Assembly (NCBI GenBank): GCA_947627185.1
Contig: CANQVF010000014.1
Coordinates: forward strand, 1-47,403
Direction: 5' to 3'
Length of the DNA: 47,403 nucleotides
Source of the DNA: an uncultured Clostridia bacterium
Lineage (GTDB): Bacteria > Bacillota > Clostridia > TANB77 > CAG-508
Positions 35,220-44,020 of this stretch are shown piece by piece. Numbering within the stretch: position 1 is the stretch's first letter; each line of letters starts with the position of its first letter. The notes beneath the pieces were generated by a model. It was not told where the DNA came from, did no database searches, and saw only the letters and a program-made list of their open reading frames with translations. The translations under genes were made by a program, and so were the position numbers.

Positions 35220-35282
35220 ATTTTTTCCTTCTTTCAATTAAAGTATATAAAATTCTAAATTTTATATATTTTAATAAAACTT

Positions 35283-36212
35283 CTATAAATTATTTGATGT
35301 ATCAAATCTATAATAACAATTTCTTATATTTGGATAAAAATCTTTTATTTTTACAATTGAACCATCTGATAATGTTACAGTTAAATTTGGATATGTCATA
35401 AGCATTTTTTCATTTCCTACATATTTATAAATAAAATCTGAAAGTTCTTTATTTCCATAAACATCTTTATACGTTTCTTCAAGTATACTTTTTTCATTTA
35501 CTTGTAAATCATTTTCAACACATACTCTTAATAAAAACATATCTATTGCAAATGTAGAAAATAAGCAATCAAAGAATAAAAATGCAATTAATAATATTGT
35601 TATTGTTTGTGCTATATGTATATTTATTTTAGATTTTATCCAATTAATTAATTTATCCACTCTTGGATTAATTACTCTAAGCAAATATATTCCAAGTAAC
35701 CCCCAAAAAAGTGAATACAGTAAACATATTCTACCATTTATATTTAAGAATCTATCTGAATAGTCCCACCACTTTACGTTTAAAATAACTTCACCAAAAA
35801 AACTTATTATGTACTCAACTATTGAACCTACAATAAATCCACCTAAAAATAAAGTATGATTATTTTTAAAAAATTTATATCTTAATGCAAGTATTATAAT
35901 TACTGCTCCTACTCCATAAATACTACAAAACGGTCCATAAAGAAAACTTTTTCTACTTTCTAGTACTCCATAATTAAATAAAGCAAAGATTGTTTCTATA
36001 ATATATCCTAACACACTATATATAATAAAATAAGCACATACTCTCCACATTGAAATTTCAAAATTAGAATCTTCTATATTTTTAGATTTATCTAAAATAT
36101 CAACATTTTTTATTTTTTCTTTTATTTTTTTAGTTATTTCTTTTTTAGGGTTGTTAATATTTTTTTCTACTACAATTTCCATTTCTTTTTCTGGTTTTTC
36201 TTTTACTTTCAT
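35283..36212 (-). CDS. CmpB-like membrane protein (putative ABC-transporter type IV)
   Basis: A 309-residue membrane protein of the PF06541 type. An N-terminal charged cytosolic part (about 1-65) is followed by about six transmembrane helices with the family pattern YSVLGYIIETIFAL, then FLYGPFCSIYGVGA and GSIVEYIISFFGE, WWDYSDRFLNINGRICL. The C-terminal part (about 235-309) is soluble. Function in the family is not established. I start at 36212 after TTAGGAG. It lies 18 bases after mnmA and 63 before copA. Confidence 0.8.
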   Translation of the reverse strand: MKVKEKPEKEMEIVVEKNINNPKKEITKKIKEKIKNVDILDKSKNIEDSNFEISMWRVCAYFIIYSVLGYIIETIFALFNYGVLESRKSFLYGPFCSIYGVGAVIIILALRYKFFKNNHTLFLGGFIVGSIVEYIISFFGEVILNVKWWDYSDRFLNINGRICLLYSLFWGLLGIYLLRVINPRVDKLINWIKSKINIHIAQTITILLIAFLFFDCLFSTFAIDMFLLRVCVENDLQVNEKSILEETYKDVYGNKELSDFIYKYVGNEKMLMTYPNLTVTLSDGSIVKIKDFYPNIRNCYYRFDTSNNL

Positions 36213-36230
36213 ATAAACTCCTAACAAAAA

Positions 36231-37287
36231 TTAATTTATTATTTTTCCCCCACCTAAAACTATATCATTTTTATAAAAAACTGCTGATTGACCAGGTGTT
36301 ATAGCTCTTTGTTCCTCTTCAAAAACAACTTTTATATTATTTTTATCTTCTATTATTTTTGCTTTTGCCATTTTAGATGAATATCTTGTTTTAACATCTA
36401 CATCTATCCATTCCTTTATATTATCCACTAAAAGTAAATTTATATCAGAAACTAAAATTTCCTTTTTATATAGCTCACTTTCTTCTCCTACTATAACTTC
36501 ATTTTTTTCTTTATTAAATCCTAATACAAAAAGTGGTACAGGATTTGATATTCCGAAGTCCTTTTCTTTGTCCTATTGTATAATTATATAATCCCGTGTG
36601 TTTTCCTAAAACTTTTCCAAAAGAATTGACTATATTTCCTTCTTTAGGTTTTATATTAGAATTATTTTCTAAGAATTTTTTGTAATTTCCATCTGGTACA
36701 AAACAAATATCTTCACTATCTGGTTTATTAGCAACTTTTAAATTATTTTCTCTTGCAATTTCTCTTATTTGCTCTTTATCTTCAAAATTAGCTAGTGGAA
36801 ATAATATATGTGATAATAATTCTTTTGGTATATTCCATAAAACATAACTTTGATCTTTTTTTCCAGCATTAGATTTTTTTAAAATCCATCTATTAAATTT
36901 TTCACTATATTCTATTTTGGCATAGTGACCTGTTGCTATATAATTGCATCCTAATTCTTTTGCTTTTTCATACATTAATCCAAATTTCATGTATTTATTA
37001 CATTCAATACAAGGATTTGGTGTTTTACAATTAGAATAACAATTTATAAAATCATCTATTACATATTTTTTAAATTCATTTTTAAAATTATATATAAAAT
37101 GAGGTATTCCAATTTGATTACAAATATTTTTTGCATCTAAATATGTATTTGTGTTACAACAACTACTTCCTGCAAAAAGTTCCATAGTAGTTCCTATAAC
37201 TTCATATCCTTGGTTTTTTAGTAAAAGTGCAGAAACAGAACTATCCACACCTCCACTCATTCCAAGCAAAACTCTTTTATTTTCCAA
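36231..37287 (-). pseudogene. mnmA: tRNA-specific 2-thiouridylase MnmA, interrupted by a one-base frameshift
   Basis: MnmA makes 2-thiouridine at wobble U34 of Lys, Glu and Gln tRNAs using sulfur from a cysteine desulfurase. A TTG start at 37287 follows AGGAG. The PP-loop SGGVDSS (11-17), catalytic NPCIEC (Cys93) and SEDICFV (Cys195) are intact. The frame is lost after GQRKGL (near 36551-36560): the expected GIS-NPVPLFVLGF continues in the next frame, and the C-terminal beta barrel is readable to the stop at 36231. One extra base explains it; the repaired protein would be 351 residues, the normal length. Placed in the SUF run, after sufU. Confidence 0.85.
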
Positions 37288-37359
37288 TTTTTTTCTCCTA
37301 TAAAAAACATGTTTTCTTTATTATATAATATAAATTAATTTTTATTTCTTAAAATTATA

Positions 37360-37827
37360 TTAATTACAACAATTTATATTTCCTTTTCCTGATGTTTCAT
37401 TTTTAGAAATAATATCTTCCATTGTATGCCAAGCAAGCAAAGCACATTTTACTCTAGCAGGCATATTTGATACATTTTTAAAAGCAATAGCATCTTCTAA
37501 TTTTTCAAGTTCTTCCTCATCTGCTATCTCTCTTTTTATCATTCCTATAAATGTTTTTATTATTTCTTTTGCTTCTTCAACTGTTTTTCCTTTTAAAGTA
37601 TCTATCATAACTGATGTTGATGCCTGTGAAATAGCACATCCGTGTCCTGAAAAAGCCATATCTTCTATTATATTTCCATTTAATTTTATTTCTAAAGTAA
37701 TTTCATCACCGCAATTAGGATTATGCCCAATTTCTTCAAAATCTGGATTATCTAATTTTTTCTTATTATAAGAATTCATACTGTGCTCCATAATAAGTTC
37801 ATTATAAACATCTGTTAAGTCTTCCAT
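37360..37827 (-). CDS. sufU: SufU Fe-S cluster assembly / sulfur-transfer protein
   Basis: Zinc-dependent sulfur acceptor that activates SufS and passes sulfur to the SufBCD scaffold. The IscU-like fold shows Cys39, Asp41 (NCGDE), Cys64 (GHGCAIS) and Cys128 (VKCALL), the Zn ligands of Gram-positive SufU. The insertion between the second and third Cys, typical of SufU rather than IscU, is present. The tail ends in INCCN, two extra Cys. An AAAGG site precedes the ATG. 79 bases after sufS. Confidence 0.93.
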   Translation of the reverse strand: MEDLTDVYNELIMEHSMNSYNKKKLDNPDFEEIGHNPNCGDEITLEIKLNGNIIEDMAFSGHGCAISQASTSVMIDTLKGKTVEEAKEIIKTFIGMIKREIADEEELEKLEDAIAFKNVSNMPARVKCALLAWHTMEDIISKNETSGKGNINCCN

Positions 37828-37906
37828 TATATTACCTTTCCTTAAAAATTTATATTTTTAAATATTTACAAGAAATTTATTTTCATATTATAAGTTTATA
37901 ATTTAA

Positions 37907-39118
37907 TTATTGTTTAATATACTTTTTAAACATATCATATGCTTTATTTAAACTATTTACTAATTTATCTACATCTTCTTTAGTATTATAAATGTAGAAA
38001 CTTGCTCTACAAGTAGAATCTATTCCTAAATATCTCATAAGTGGTTGTGCACAATGATTTCCTGAACGAACACAAACTCCTTCTGAATCTAAAATACTTG
38101 CAACATCATGTGGATGAACACCTTTTATATTAAAAGAAATTACTCCAGAATGATTTTTATTATTTGGTGTTAAATATAATTCCAAATAATCTAGTTTTCT
38201 TAATTCTTGTACAGCATAATTTACTATTTCTTCTTCTATTTCTTTTATCTTATCATATCCTATGTTTTCTATATAATCTATTGCAGAGCCTAATCCTATT
38301 ACACCACCAACATTTTGAGTTCCTGCTTCAAATTTATTTGGAAGTGGAGCAAAGGTAGTTTCTTGCTCATAAACATATTCTATCATATCTCCACCCATTA
38401 AAAATGGAGTCATTTGATTTAATAATTCTTTTTTTCCATACAAAACTCCTATTCCAAGTGGAGCAAACATTTTATGCCCAGAAAAAACAAAAAAATCTGC
38501 ATTTAATTTTTGAACATCTATTTTCATATGTGGAATGCTTTGTGAACCATCCACAATAACTATTGAACCTTTTTTATGTGCATATTTTATTATTTTTTCA
38601 ATATTATTTATAGTGCCTAAAACATTAGAAACATGCGTAATTCCTACAATTTTGGTTTTATCTGTAATTTTCTTTTCTATTTCCTCATCAGGAATTTCGA
38701 ATTCATCATTTATATACATATAATTTAGTCTACTTGATGTTGCTTTTGCAACTTTTTGCCAAGGAACTAAATTTGAATGATGTTCCATAATAGAAATAAC
38801 TATTTCATCATCTTTTTTTAAATTCTCCATACCATAAGAATATGCAATTAAATTTAAGCTTTCTGTTGCATTCTTAGAAAAAATAATTTCTTCTCTCGAT
38901 TTTGCATTTATAAATTTAGCAATTTTAGTTCTTGTATTTTCATAAGCTTCTGTTGCTTCTATACTTAAAGAATATGCTCCTCTATGTGGATTAGCATTTA
39001 TAGTTTTATAATATTTTTCTACTGCATTAATAACTTGAATAGGTTTTTGAGTTGTAGCTCCACTATCTAAATAAGTTATTCCATTTTCTAAAATTGGAAA
39101 ATCATTTTTTATATTCAT
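37907..39118 (-). CDS. sufS: SufS cysteine desulfurase
   Basis: PLP enzyme that removes sulfur from cysteine for Fe-S and thio-cofactor synthesis. A 403-residue group II desulfurase: PLP Lys216 in FSGHKMFAP, active-site Cys356 in RSGNHCAQPL, and cofactor-contact EHHSNLVPW (112-120) and DGSQS (190-194). Start after GAGAGGAAT. It works with SufU directly downstream and is expected to supply sulfur to MnmA too. Confidence 0.96.
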   Translation of the reverse strand: MNIKNDFPILENGITYLDSGATTQKPIQVINAVEKYYKTINANPHRGAYSLSIEATEAYENTRTKIAKFINAKSREEIIFSKNATESLNLIAYSYGMENLKKDDEIVISIMEHHSNLVPWQKVAKATSSRLNYMYINDEFEIPDEEIEKKITDKTKIVGITHVSNVLGTINNIEKIIKYAHKKGSIVIVDGSQSIPHMKIDVQKLNADFFVFSGHKMFAPLGIGVLYGKKELLNQMTPFLMGGDMIEYVYEQETTFAPLPNKFEAGTQNVGGVIGLGSAIDYIENIGYDKIKEIEEEIVNYAVQELRKLDYLELYLTPNNKNHSGVISFNIKGVHPHDVASILDSEGVCVRSGNHCAQPLMRYLGIDSTCRASFYIYNTKEDVDKLVNSLNKAYDMFKKYIKQ

Positions 39119-39175
39119 ATTATTCCTCTCATTCTTATTTATAAAAAATACTTTATCTTTTTTTATATATGATTT

Positions 39176-40234
39176 TTAATCTAGTATTGTATCTATTTCA
39201 TATAGTATTCTATTTTTAATTTCATCATTTTTTATTGTTTCTATTATATTATTAAAATTAGCTCTTACTATAAGTTTCATAGCTTCTTTTAGTTCAAAAC
39301 CTCTACTCATTATATAAAATAGTTGTTTTTCTCCTATTTTTCCTGCTGAACTACTGTGGTTTCCTTCTACATCTTCTTCTGAACATAATAACATTGGAAG
39401 TGCTAAAGATTTTGCTTTATCTGATAAAAGCATACAAAACTCATTTTCATTTCCTTTGGACTTTTTACAACCTCTTTTAAAATCTATTGTTCCTTTAAAA
39501 TGCTTTTTAGCACTATCTTTTAAAGCTCCTTGAACTTCTATATTTACATTAGATTTTTTACCTTTTAAATCACAAATATAATTTATATCTTTTAATTGAT
39601 TATCTTTTCCTAAATAAATGGTATTTATATTATTTTCTGCTTCATTTCCAATTATATTAGAATACAAATTAGTTATACTTGCATTTCCACCAAAATCAAC
39701 AATAACAAAATTCACTTTTGCATTATCTAATATTTCATTTTCTACACTTAAAAAATTATTAGTGCTAGAACTTAATAAATTAACAATAACAACATCTATA
39801 TTAGAATTTTCTTTTGCAATTACCTTTAATACTCCATTATGAAAAGCAGATATTTTGCTTTCATATTTCAAGTAAATAGTTGCTTTTGAATTTTCATTTG
39901 CAATAATTTCAATATTATCTATTAAATTATTATTTTCTTCATCTAATGTAAAATCTATAAAAACCTCTTTTTTTATTTTTGTATCTATTGTTATTTTTAA
40001 TTTTTTATTTGCTATTTTTTTTACTTGTTCAACAAATATATTTCCAACACCATAATTTAAAAAAAGTTCATCTAAATTAGAATCTATTTTTATTTTATCT
40101 GTTTCATTTTTTATTTTTACATTGGTAAAATTCTTAACTACTTCAGGTATTTTTACATTTTCTAATTTAATATTATTTATATTAAAATTTCTTGATGTTC
40201 TAACAGGTGTTTCATTTAGTTTTAGTATTTCCAT
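39176..40234 (-). CDS. sufD: SufD Fe-S scaffold component
   Basis: Partner of SufB in the SufBC2D scaffold. 352 residues, shorter than the usual 400 or more, mostly through a reduced N-terminal part. The beta-helix core is recognisable and the C-terminal SufBD motif is complete: DVEGNHSSSAGKIGEKQLFYIMSRGF with the conserved His, then AMKLIVRANFNNII. 28 bases after sufB on the same strand. Confidence 0.92.
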   Translation of the reverse strand: MEILKLNETPVRTSRNFNINNIKLENVKIPEVVKNFTNVKIKNETDKIKIDSNLDELFLNYGVGNIFVEQVKKIANKKLKITIDTKIKKEVFIDFTLDEENNNLIDNIEIIANENSKATIYLKYESKISAFHNGVLKVIAKENSNIDVVIVNLLSSSTNNFLSVENEILDNAKVNFVIVDFGGNASITNLYSNIIGNEAENNINTIYLGKDNQLKDINYICDLKGKKSNVNIEVQGALKDSAKKHFKGTIDFKRGCKKSKGNENEFCMLLSDKAKSLALPMLLCSEEDVEGNHSSSAGKIGEKQLFYIMSRGFELKEAMKLIVRANFNNIIETIKNDEIKNRILYEIDTILD

Positions 40235-40261
40235 AATATTAACCTTTCTTAAAATTTAATT

Positions 40262-41662
40262 TTATCCTATTGCACCTTCTAATTCTAAGTTTATCAAATT
40301 ATTCATTTCAACTGCATATTCAACAGGAAGTTCTTTTGAAATTGGATATGCAAAACCTCTTACTATCATAGCTTTTGCATCTTCTTCAGATAGTCCTCTA
40401 CTCATTAAATAAAAAATAGTTTTGTCACTAATTTTTCCAATTTTAGCTTCATGTGAAAATTCAACTTCATCATTTCTTATATCATTTGTTGGAATTGTAT
40501 CTGATATTGAAATATCATCTAACATTAATGATTCACAAGAAACAGAAGATTTTGAATTTTTAGCATCTTCATTTATTCTAACTAAAGATCTATAAGTACA
40601 TTTTCCACCATTTTTAGAAATTGATTTTGCATTAACAACACTTGATGTATTTGGTGCATTATGAACAACTTTAAATCCATTATCTAAATTTTGTCCTTTA
40701 CCAGCAAAAGAAATTCCTGTAAATTCTGTTTTTGAACCCTCTCCATTTAAAATACTCATTGGATACAACATAGATATTTTAGAACCAAAAGAACCTGTTA
40801 CCCAATCTATTTGTCCATTTTTTTCTACAATTGCTTTTTTAGTATTTAAATTAAGCATATTTTTAGACCAATTTTCTATTGTAGAATATCTTAAATAAGC
40901 ATTTTCCTTAACATAAAGTTCAACACATCCTGCATGTAAATTTACTTTATTATATTTAGGTGCAGAACAACCTTCTATAAAATGAAGTGATGCTCCTTCA
41001 TCTACTATAATAAGTGTATGTTCAAATTGTCCTGATTCTGGTGAATTTAATCTAAAATATGATTGAAGTGGTATATCCACTTTTACTCCTTTTGGAACAT
41101 AAACAAAAGATCCTCCAGACCAAACAGCGCCATGAAGTGCAACAAATTTATGATCATACACTGGTACACATTTCATAAAATATTTTTTTACAATATCTGG
41201 ATATTCTTTTACAGCTGTTTCCATATCAGTATAGATTACACCTTGTTTTATTAAATCTTCTTTCATACTATGATAAACAACTTCTGAATCATATTGAGCT
41301 CCAACACCTGCAAGTGATTTTTTTTCAGCCTCTGGAATTCCCAAATTATCAAAAGTTTTTTTAATATCATCTGGAACATCTTCCCACGAATTATTTAATT
41401 TTGATTTTGGTCTAACATATATTGAAATATCATTCATATTTAGTTCTGATATATCTGGTCCCCATGTAGGTAATTCTAATTTATTATAAGTTTCTAAAGC
41501 TTTTAATCTAAATTCTCTCATCCAATCGGGATCACTTTTTTGTTTTGAAATTTCTTCAATTATTTCTTTTGTTAAACCTTTTTTAGATTTATAATCATAA
41601 ATATCTTTATTTTTTATATCATAAATATTTCTATTAATTTCATCAATATTTGTTTTTTTCAT
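40262..41662 (-). CDS. sufB: SufB Fe-S scaffold component
   Basis: Core scaffold subunit on which Fe-S clusters are built. 466 residues, normal length. Family-typical segments: PDWMREFRLKALETY, GVGAQYDSEVVYHS, VPVYDHKFVALHGAVWSGG, VDIPLQSYFR, NLHAGCVELY, SCESLMLDD with a conserved Cys, and VEFSHEAKIGKI near the C-terminus. Starts 79 bases after sufC; order C-B-D-S-U rather than the Bacillus C-D-S-U-B. Confidence 0.96.
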   Translation of the reverse strand: MKKTNIDEINRNIYDIKNKDIYDYKSKKGLTKEIIEEISKQKSDPDWMREFRLKALETYNKLELPTWGPDISELNMNDISIYVRPKSKLNNSWEDVPDDIKKTFDNLGIPEAEKKSLAGVGAQYDSEVVYHSMKEDLIKQGVIYTDMETAVKEYPDIVKKYFMKCVPVYDHKFVALHGAVWSGGSFVYVPKGVKVDIPLQSYFRLNSPESGQFEHTLIIVDEGASLHFIEGCSAPKYNKVNLHAGCVELYVKENAYLRYSTIENWSKNMLNLNTKKAIVEKNGQIDWVTGSFGSKISMLYPMSILNGEGSKTEFTGISFAGKGQNLDNGFKVVHNAPNTSSVVNAKSISKNGGKCTYRSLVRINEDAKNSKSSVSCESLMLDDISISDTIPTNDIRNDEVEFSHEAKIGKISDKTIFYLMSRGLSEEDAKAMIVRGFAYPISKELPVEYAVEMNNLINLELEGAIG

Positions 41663-41741
41663 AAAGATTTAATTCCTTTCATTTGCAAAAAATAAAATGT
41701 ATTTTATTAAATATTTTATAAAGTTAAAGTATATTATAATT

Positions 41742-42473
41742 TTAGTTTTTATATTTCTCATATCCATTTTCTTCAATTTCTTTTGCTAAACTTGCATCAC
41801 CTGTTTTAACTATTTTTCCATCTACTAAAACATGAACATAATCTGGTTTTAAACTATGAAGAATTTTTGTATTATGAGTAATTATTAAAACAGAATTTTC
41901 ATTTGTTTTAAACATTTCTATTCCTTTTGAAACTGTTTTTATAGCATCAACATCTAATCCTGAATCTGTTTCATCTAAAATAGCAAGTTTTGGATTTAAT
42001 ACAAGTAATTGTAAAATTTCATTTTTCTTTTTTTCTCCACCCGAAAAACCAACATTTAAACTTCTATCCATATTTTTAGGATTCATTTTTAATTCATCCA
42101 TATATTTTTTTAATTCATTTTTAAATTCAAATATTTTAACAGGTTTTCCCGTTACTTTGCCTTTAGCATACTTTAAAAAGTTTGTTACTGAAACACCTGG
42201 TATTTCTTCTGGTAATTGGAAAGACATGAATATTCCTCTTCTAGCTATTTCATCTGTTTTTAAATTATTTATATTTTCTCCTTCAAATATAATTTCTCCT
42301 GACTTTTTTTGATATAATGGGTTATTTAAAATAGCATTTGCTGTTGTAGTTTTTCCTGAACCATTAGGTCCCATTATTACATGAATTTCTCCTGCATTGA
42401 TTTTTAAATTTATTCCTTTTAAAATCTCTTTTTCCCCTGCATTTACAAATAAATCTTTAACTTCTAATAACAT
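41742..42473 (-). CDS. sufC: SufC ATPase of the SUF scaffold
   Basis: ABC-type ATPase that drives cluster assembly on SufB-SufD; cytosolic, not a transporter. Walker A GPNGSGKTT (35-43), Q-loop FQLPEE, signature GFSGGEKKKNE and Walker B LAILDETDSGLD are clear. 243 residues is normal. 96 bases after the regulator gene. Confidence 0.96.
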   Translation of the reverse strand: MLLEVKDLFVNAGEKEILKGINLKINAGEIHVIMGPNGSGKTTTANAILNNPLYQKKSGEIIFEGENINNLKTDEIARRGIFMSFQLPEEIPGVSVTNFLKYAKGKVTGKPVKIFEFKNELKKYMDELKMNPKNMDRSLNVGFSGGEKKKNEILQLLVLNPKLAILDETDSGLDVDAIKTVSKGIEMFKTNENSVLIITHNTKILHSLKPDYVHVLVDGKIVKTGDASLAKEIEENGYEKYKN

Positions 42474-42569
42474 TTTCTTTTCCTTTAAATTAAATTTAGG
42501 TTTTAAGTTACCTATAAACTTACTTTTTATTTTTTACTTTATATTTTTTATTTAAGCTAATATTCAAAG

Positions 42570-43025
42570 TTACATATTATTTTTTCTTAATGTTCTTCGT
42601 GAACAAGATATACATTTTTCATTATTAATATCATATCCGCAATCTAAACTATTAAAATCTAAAACTTTATGAACATATTTTGCTAATTCATTTAAAGTAT
42701 TATCAGAAACAGCTAATTTAATTTTTTCTGCTTCCTTTTCTGCCTCTTTTTTATCTAATTCTAAAACATCTTTTAAAAAAACATAAACAATATCATAAGC
42801 TTCTAAAATTTTTTTAGCTAAATTTTCTCCTTGTTTTGTTAATTCTATTTTTCCATAAGTTTCATAATTTATTAAATTATTATCTTTTAAATTATTTAAA
42901 GCTTTATTAACACTTGGTTTAGAACAGTTCATTTTTTTTGCAATATCTGTAACTCTTATATCTCCATTTTGTTTTTCAAGTATATACATAGTCTTTAAAT
43001 ATTCTTCTAAAGACTTTGAAATCAT
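42570..43025 (-). CDS. DtxR/MntR-like regulator with altered metal site and C-terminal Cys cluster
   Basis: A 151-residue DNA-binding protein. Residues 1-65 form the DtxR-type winged helix (SLEEYLKTMYILEKQNGDIRVTDIAK, then KPSVNKALNNL). In the dimerisation part the usual metal ligands (an R-H pair and a later E-H pair) are not found: EAYDIVYVF and EKIKLAVSD stand there. Instead the end has Cys129-x8-Cys138-x2-Cys141, a possible Fe-S or metal site. First gene of the SUF run, so it probably senses iron or Fe-S status and controls its own operon. AAAGGAG precedes the ATG. Confidence 0.85.
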   Translation of the reverse strand: MISKSLEEYLKTMYILEKQNGDIRVTDIAKKMNCSKPSVNKALNNLKDNNLINYETYGKIELTKQGENLAKKILEAYDIVYVFLKDVLELDKKEAEKEAEKIKLAVSDNTLNELAKYVHKVLDFNSLDCGYDINNEKCISCSRRTLRKNNM

Positions 43026-43039
43026 ATTATCACTCCTTT

Positions 43040-43055
43040 GTTAACCTTGGTTAAC
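43040..43055 (-). promoter_or_regulatory. Operator candidate for the SUF operon regulator
   Basis: GTTAACC-TT-GGTTAAC, a perfect 16-bp palindrome directly below the -10 box, covering the expected transcription start. Its position and the regulator gene 15 bases later suggest autoregulation. Confidence 0.7.
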
Positions 43056-43084
43056 ATTATATAATTTTTTATACATAAAGTCAA
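43056..43084 (-). promoter_or_regulatory. Promoter of the SUF operon
   Basis: Minus strand TTGACT (43079-43084), 17-base spacer, TATAAT (43056-43061), near-consensus sigma-A promoter abutting the palindromic operator. Confidence 0.8.
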
Positions 43085-43252
43085 TAAATTCCAATAAGAA
43101 AGTTAGATAAAACTAACTTTTTTATTAGGAAAGGCGAATGATTAACTCATTCGCCCTTTCTATAAATCTACTTTGTGCCGCACTTCTTCCATGATTTATT
43201 AATTAAAGTTGAATATTTGTAAATTGCTTTATAAACTTCAACATAAAAAAAT
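43085..43252. other. Intergenic hairpins between hsp20 and the SUF operon
   Basis: No gene. Two hairpins: AAGTTAG/CTAACTT followed by T on the plus strand (about 43100-43126), with no plus-strand gene to end, and GGCGAATG/CATTCGCC (43133-43155), GC-rich for this genome. The rest is AT-rich. Confidence 0.5.
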
Positions 43253-43290
43253 AAAAAAGATTTAAATCATAAAAATTTAAATCTTTTTTT
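43253..43290 (-). terminator. Terminator of hsp20
   Basis: GATTTAAAT/ATTTAAATC stem (43259-43267 and 43275-43283) flanked by A- and T-runs, just after the hsp20 stop; usable from both sides. Confidence 0.8.
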
Positions 43291-43299
43291 ATTTTTTAA

Positions 43300-43719
43300 T
43301 TAATCAATTTGAATTTTTTTCTTTTCTTCAAGTTGCTTTGGTGCTTCCTTTGGAAAAGTTAAACTTAAAATACCATTTTTAAAAGATGCTTTAATATCTT
43401 CTTCTTTTAAGTTTTCACCTACATAAAAACTTCTAGAACATTCACCATAATATCTTTCTTTATGAATATATTTTTCTTCTTCATCTGATTCATCTACTGA
43501 TTTATTAGTTTTAGCTGTAATTTTCAAATATCCGTTTTCCATTTCAATATCTATATCTTCTTTTTCATATCCTGGTAAATCTACATCTATAATGTAATTA
43601 TTTCCTTTTTCTCTAATATCAGTTTTCATTAATCTACTTTCTTTTCTTTCAAAAAATGGGTCCATAAACATATCATCAAATAAATCAAATTCATTTCTTT
43701 TTCTTGGTATCATCATCAT
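43300..43719 (-). CDS. hsp20: Hsp20/alpha-crystallin small heat-shock protein
   Basis: ATP-independent chaperone that holds unfolding proteins. 139 residues: short N-terminal arm (residues 1-30; FDLFDDMFMDPFF), alpha-crystallin domain about 32-125 with LPGYEKEDIDIEMENGYLKI and the A-x-x-x-N-G-I-L motif (ASFKNGILSLTFP), and the C-terminal extension (KKIQID) whose I-x-I serves in oligomer contacts. AAAGGAG precedes the ATG. Controlled by a CIRCE element and promoter about 135-175 bases upstream. Confidence 0.95.
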   Translation of the reverse strand: MMMIPRKRNEFDLFDDMFMDPFFERKESRLMKTDIREKGNNYIIDVDLPGYEKEDIDIEMENGYLKITAKTNKSVDESDEEEKYIHKERYYGECSRSFYVGENLKEEDIKASFKNGILSLTFPKEAPKQLEEKKKIQID

Positions 43720-43850
43720 AATAAATCAACTCCTTTAAAAAATATAATTATTTTATGTGTTGACACCATTTTGTATGGTAGCACATAATTTAGACTTATA
43801 TTTGCTAGCTTAAATAAGTCTATATTAAAAGTACTTTTTTCTTTTTACGA
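43720..43850 (-). other. Long, structured 5' leader of hsp20
   Basis: About 130 bases between the predicted start and the ATG, no ORF. Two stem-loops are visible: TAGACTTA/TAAGTCTA (43791-43822) and an ACCAT/ATGGT-centred one with outer TGTG/CACA pairs (about 43755-43784). It may affect translation, but no known RNA thermometer is recognised. Confidence 0.5.
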
Positions 43851-43854
43851 TATA

Positions 43855-43882
43855 ATTATATCACTTTTTTTAGCAATGTCAA
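43855..43882 (-). promoter_or_regulatory. Promoter of hsp20
   Basis: Minus strand TTGACA (43877-43882), 16-base spacer, TATAAT (43855-43860): consensus sigma-A boxes, with the -35 lying inside the CIRCE element. Confidence 0.85.
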
Positions 43883-43896
43883 GTATAGAGTGCTAA
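43870..43896 (-). promoter_or_regulatory. CIRCE operator (HrcA binding site)
   Basis: TTAGCAATG-N9-GAGTGCTAA against the consensus TTAGCACTC-N9-GAGTGCTAA; one arm is perfect and the other has two changes. The overlap with the -35 box fits HrcA repression that is lifted by heat shock. Confidence 0.88.
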
Positions 43897-43951
43897 TTTT
43901 TTAAAAAAGTTCTTTTACTTATTATTTCAATGTTATATAAATTTATTCATA

Positions 43952-44002
43952 AAAAAATATCTCAAAATATTAAATAAAAATTTAACTTTTGAGATATTTT
44001 TT
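43952..44002 (-). terminator. Terminator of pyruvate kinase
   Basis: AAAAAATATCTCAAAA and TTTTGAGATATTTTTT pair perfectly around a 20-base loop, just after the pyk stop codon. Confidence 0.8.
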
Positions 44003-44020
44003 CTATATTTTATTAAAACA

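Noticed and set aside
43100..43126. Plus-strand terminator AAGTTAG/CTAACTT with T-run
   Set aside because: No plus-strand gene lies upstream; kept only as a hairpin in the intergenic entry.
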